DNA of 8,372 nucleotides from Thiodiazotropha sp040507245 (GTDB lineage: Bacteria; Pseudomonadota; Gammaproteobacteria; Chromatiales; Chromatiaceae). The notes beneath the pieces are model-generated. The model was not told the origin of the DNA. It searched no databases and saw only the letters and a program-made list of their open reading frames with translations. The stretch spans positions 1 through 8,372 of the forward strand of contig JBEVVH010000152.1 of NCBI GenBank assembly GCA_040507245.1, given 5' to 3'. Numbering within the stretch: the stretch's first letter is position 1; each line of letters opens with the position of its first letter. This document shows positions 6,465 through 8,372 of this stretch, in pieces. Made by a program: the position numbers and the translations under genes.

Positions 6465-7265
6465 ATGGAACTGCTGCAGATCATCATCCTGGCGGCGGTC
6501 CAGGGTCTGACCGAGTTTCTGCCGATATCCAGTTCCGCACACCTGATCCTGGCGCCCCAGGTCACCGGTTATGCCGACCAGGGACTGGCCTTCGACGTGG
6601 CGGTGCATGTGGGCACCCTGGCGGCGGTCATCGGTTACTTCCGCCACGAGGTGATCCATATCGGCGGGGACTTCTTCCGCTCCTGGGTCAACCCGGCGGC
6701 CCGTTCCCGGGAGTCCCGCCTCGGCTGGATAATCGTCCTCGCGACCCTCCCGGTCGGGGCGTTCGGCCTGCTCATGAAGTCCCTGGTGGAGACCGACCTG
6801 CGCTCCCCCCTGGTGATCGCCATCACCACCATCGGCTTTGGCATCCTGCTGCTGGTCGCGGATCTGATGGGCAAGCGCCAGCGTGATGAATACTCGCTGA
6901 ACTGGATGCATGCCCTGGTGATTGGCGTGTTTCAGGCCATGGCCATCATTCCAGGCACTTCCCGCTCGGGATCCACCATGACCGCAGGAGTGATGCTCGG
7001 CCTGACCCGGGAGGCGGCATCCCGTTTTTCATTCTTGATCTCCATTCCCACCATTGTGATGTCAGGGGGTCTGCTGGGTCTGGATCTGCTCGAAAGCACG
7101 ACACCTGTGGATTGGCTCTCTATCGGACTGGGCGTCGGCCTGGCGTTCATCACCGCCTACCTGTGCATTCATTTTTTCCTGCGTTTCATCGAGAACATCG
7201 GCATGTGGCCCTTCGTCATCTACCGCTTTCTGCTGGGAGGGCTGATCATCGCCTTCCTGTTGTAA
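6465..7265 (+). CDS. uppP: Undecaprenyl-diphosphatase (UppP/BacA)
   Basis: Inner-membrane phosphatase that converts undecaprenyl diphosphate to undecaprenyl phosphate, recycling the lipid carrier for peptidoglycan and surface polysaccharides; overexpression gives bacitracin resistance. It has 266 aa (E. coli 273) and several hydrophobic segments. Family motifs: the (E/Q)xxxE motif Q13-GLT-E17 leading into FLPISSSAHL with His26, and PGTSRSGST (163-171) with Arg167. The open frame extends upstream to 6318, but that part is a shadow of galE; the ATG at 6465 gives the usual MELLQ-type start and lies four bases after the galE stop. The Shine-Dalgarno is poor (GGAAG about 12 bases away), suggesting translational coupling to galE. 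The link to galE fits envelope glycan synthesis. No intrinsic terminator follows. Confidence 0.96.
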   Translation: MELLQIIILAAVQGLTEFLPISSSAHLILAPQVTGYADQGLAFDVAVHVGTLAAVIGYFRHEVIHIGGDFFRSWVNPAARSRESRLGWIIVLATLPVGAFGLLMKSLVETDLRSPLVIAITTIGFGILLLVADLMGKRQRDEYSLNWMHALVIGVFQAMAIIPGTSRSGSTMTAGVMLGLTREAASRFSFLISIPTIVMSGGLLGLDLLESTTPVDWLSIGLGVGLAFITAYLCIHFFLRFIENIGMWPFVIYRFLLGGLIIAFLL

Positions 7266-7310
7266 GCCGGGCCTGAGCCGTCCAGCATACAATCCGATAC
7301 AATAGATACC

Positions 7311-7340
7311 TTGACTCTGATAAACACGGAATGGGATAGT
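7311..7340 (+). promoter_or_regulatory. Candidate promoter for the acidic lipoprotein
   Basis: TTGACT (7311-7316, 5 of 6 matches) and GATAGT (7335-7340, 4 of 6) with an 18-base spacer lie about 50 bases before the lipoprotein ATG. Two ATACAAT boxes ten bases apart just upstream (7287-7293 and 7297-7303) contain TACAAT and could be alternative -10 elements or a small direct repeat. Confidence 0.4.
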
Positions 7341-7392
7341 TTCGACAGATACCGAACTCTCCCTGACAAACCAAGGAAGAAGGAATCAAAAT

Positions 7393-7896
7393 ATGTTCAA
7401 GACACTCATCAAACTCTCAGCCACGATCCTGTTCACCCTGAGCATCTCCGCATGCTTCAGTGGTGGTGGTGACGATGTCAAGGTCAAGACCTTCGAGGTC
7501 AACGGCTCAACCTCGGAACTCGAAGATGGCCGAGTGGTGATCGATTCGAACATCAACAGCGGTAAGTTCGAATTGGTATGGGAGGTCGATGACGATAATG
7601 CCAGTGGCTACTACACCTGGTTTTATCTGAGCGTCAACAGCAATCTCTCCAGGGACAATGACATTGATTTCTACTATGTCTATTGCGGAGAGACCGGACG
7701 CTGTGATCATGATGATGACAACGACGAGGATTGCTGGTTCGATAACAACCTGGAAATGGTCTGTGAGGACGATGATGATCCCACAACTAAAATAGACGAC
7801 CTCGTCGACAGTCTACCGGAAGACCTCTACATCATCATCGAAGCCTGCAACGACGCGGATTGCGACACCGAAGCGGTACCAGTGAGGCTGCGCTGA
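7393..7896 (+). CDS. Acidic, cysteine-rich lipoprotein, function unknown
   Basis: 167-aa predicted lipoprotein. The signal peptide MFKTLIK plus a hydrophobic core ends in LSISAC, with lipidated Cys21, followed by FSGGGDD. AAGGA and a second GAAGGA precede the ATG, a strong ribosome-binding region. The mature part is very acidic: DDD at 66-68, DHDDDNDED at 105-113 (Asp at every second position, 105-113) and EDDDD at 125-129. Six further cysteines (98, 104, 114, 124, 152, 157) are an even number and could form disulfides. The alternating Asp pattern resembles calcium-binding loops, but that is only a resemblance. The segment 58-80 (KFELVWEVDDD...YTWFYLS) suggests beta strands, possibly an Ig-like fold. 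Base composition is more AT-rich than the neighbouring galE and uppP. It is monocistronic as far as can be seen. I do not recognise the family. Confidence 0.8.
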   Translation: MFKTLIKLSATILFTLSISACFSGGGDDVKVKTFEVNGSTSELEDGRVVIDSNINSGKFELVWEVDDDNASGYYTWFYLSVNSNLSRDNDIDFYYVYCGETGRCDHDDDNDEDCWFDNNLEMVCEDDDDPTTKIDDLVDSLPEDLYIIIEACNDADCDTEAVPVRLR

Positions 7897-7899
7897 TTT

Positions 7900-8016
7900 T
7901 TATCTCAAACGCCTGGAGTCGATCCTATCGACCCCAGGCACTGAGCGACCAAAAGTGAGCAGCCACAACCTCCGATATAACTTGCGCGCAACCTCTCTGA
8001 TCCACTCAATCGCCAT
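7900..8016 (-). CDS. Possible small cationic protein (38 aa)
   Basis: A 38-codon frame starting MAIEWIREVARKLYRRLWLL, rich in Arg and hydrophobic residues and possibly an amphipathic helix over residues 2-20. AAGGTGG lies 5 bases before this ATG (a second ATG is directly adjacent at 8019), and a minus-strand extended -10 (TGATATACT, 8075-8067) lies about 50 bases upstream. The open frame reaches back to 8100, but that start has no ribosome-binding site. Against it: the last 13 or so codons are translated from the hairpin at 7911-7939, and it converges on the lipoprotein gene with only a few bases between. Unrecognised; may be chance. Confidence 0.25.
   Translation of the reverse strand: MAIEWIREVARKLYRRLWLLTFGRSVPGVDRIDSRRLR
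7911..7939. repeat. Strong hairpin downstream of the lipoprotein
   Basis: GCCTGG, a mismatch, GTCGAT, loop CCT, ATCGAC, a mismatch, CCAGGC: two 6-bp perfect stem blocks separated by a single A/C mismatch, with a 3-base loop. It begins 15 bases after the lipoprotein stop, where a terminator or mRNA-stabilising hairpin would be expected, but no T-run follows on either strand. It could be a Rho-independent terminator lacking a U-tract, or a REP-like unit. Confidence 0.6.
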
Positions 8017-8066
8017 CATAACCACCTTACAGGTACTATTTGCGAAATCGGGAAATACCGAGACCA

Positions 8067-8075
8067 AGTATATCA
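8067..8075 (-). promoter_or_regulatory. Minus-strand extended -10 element
   Basis: Reading leftwards, TGATATACT fits the TGnTATAAT extended -10 with one mismatch. No good -35 is visible, which extended -10 promoters can lack. It would drive the possible 38-aa ORF ending at 7900. Confidence 0.3.
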
Positions 8076-8169
8076 CTGACCAGAAATGATGTTGGCACAC
8101 CGAAAGAACACACCCCGGGGCAGCAGTAGCGCAGTCTATTCAACAATACGCGCCACCTGCATGATAAAA

Positions 8170-8183
8170 TTCTCTTAAGAGAA
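8170..8183. promoter_or_regulatory. 14-bp perfect palindrome, possible operator
   Basis: TTCTCTTAAGAGAA is fully self-complementary and sits in an A-rich setting (AAAA before it, AAAA after). A dyad of this size would suit a dimeric regulator. It is about 155 bases before the possible gene at 8339, rather far for a simple operator. Function unknown. Confidence 0.3.
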
Positions 8184-8291
8184 AAAATCGTACGGACACA
8201 ATTAGGGTTGCGCCGGAGTATTCTGACATGTGGTTGGGCAGGCGTGGCATTACAACACCCACATAAGCAGTACCAGATATGCGGTAGTGTT

Positions 8292-8316
8292 CAGAATTCT
8301 GTGTCATTTCTATAAA
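8292..8316 (+). promoter_or_regulatory. Possible promoter with palindrome before the right-edge ORF
   Basis: TATAAA (8311-8316) is a plausible -10 located 22 bases before the ATG at 8339. The -35 is poor; the expected area is instead occupied by the 10-bp palindrome CAGAATTCTG (8292-8301), which could mark an activator or repressor site. Weak evidence. Confidence 0.25.
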
Positions 8317-8338
8317 CTTAGGCTAAAAGAGATGATAC

Positions 8339-8372
8339 ATGAAAGACAAAATACAATTCGACATGGAAAGTG
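8339..8372 (+). CDS. Possible gene start running off the right edge
   Basis: ATG at 8339 opens MKDKIQFDMES, with no stop before the window ends. AAGAG lies 7-8 bases upstream and a TATAAA -10 further up. Only 11 codons are visible, so neither reality nor product can be judged. The next ATG in frame is at codon 9. Confidence 0.3.
   Translation, partial: MKDKIQFDMES

Larger units (their letters stand above)
7897..8338. other. Intergenic stretch without a confident gene
   Basis: About 440 bases, visibly less GC-rich than the galE-uppP region. It holds the hairpin at 7911-7939, the possible 38-aa ORF on the minus strand, a CCCCGGGG palindrome near 8113, the palindrome TTCTCTTAAGAGAA at 8170-8183 and CAGAATTCTG at 8292-8301. 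Reading frames on both strands are broken by stops apart from the minus-strand ORF noted. No tRNA or known RNA family was recognised. It may be a control region for a gene starting at 8339 or a decayed sequence. Confidence 0.6.

Noticed and set aside
5456..6565. 369-codon minus-strand frame opposite galE
   Set aside because: Antisense shadow of galE; long only because of the third-position GC bias.

Overview
This window looks like chromosomal DNA from a GC-rich gammaproteobacterium. The supporting evidence is an ExoIII and a YaaA that both resemble the E. coli proteins closely along their whole length, the YaaA and YjjV-type TatD families themselves, and two repeat types I associate with gammaproteobacterial genomes. 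The overall flavour (Mut7-C protein with a ubiquitin-like N-terminus, RAYT/REP-like repeats, simple lipoproteins) would fit a Chromatiales or sulfur-oxidiser relative, but that is an impression from memory and not a measurement. No CRISPR array, tRNA, rRNA, complete insertion sequence or phage gene was seen.

Layout. Positions 84-3630 are all on the minus strand. In transcription order they are: a 101-aa protein of unknown function, exonuclease III (xthA), an intergenic stretch of about 210 bp with a REP-type hairpin, a Ub-like/Mut7-C RNase-fold protein, an exported hypothetical protein coupled to it by an ATGA overlap, and a glycine-rich lipoprotein. Positions 3817-7896 are all on the plus strand: yaaA overlapping a YjjV-type tatD gene, then galE, uppP (bacA) four bases later, and finally an acidic cysteine-rich lipoprotein. 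Positions 7897-8338 are lower in GC and have no confident gene; they hold a strong hairpin, short palindromes and one possible small ORF. A new gene may begin at 8339 and run off the right edge.

How the genes fit together. The divergent centre (xthA on one side, yaaA-tatD on the other) groups three families that have each been tied to DNA damage or iron stress caused by hydrogen peroxide, so the roughly 190-bp region between the two arms may be a shared stress-regulated control region; this is inference from family knowledge. galE and uppP form a tight pair linking nucleotide-sugar supply to recycling of the undecaprenyl carrier, consistent with cell-envelope polysaccharide synthesis. The two lipoproteins and the exported 185-aa protein are envelope proteins of unknown function.

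Most of the window is well-understood housekeeping. I do not see a clear new multi-gene system. The best leads are the Mut7-C/exported-protein coupling, the 101-aa protein with a repeated YxxGYxxG motif, a near-duplicate of the first eight codons of the Mut7-C gene lying beside a REP hairpin, and the Asp/Cys-rich lipoprotein.
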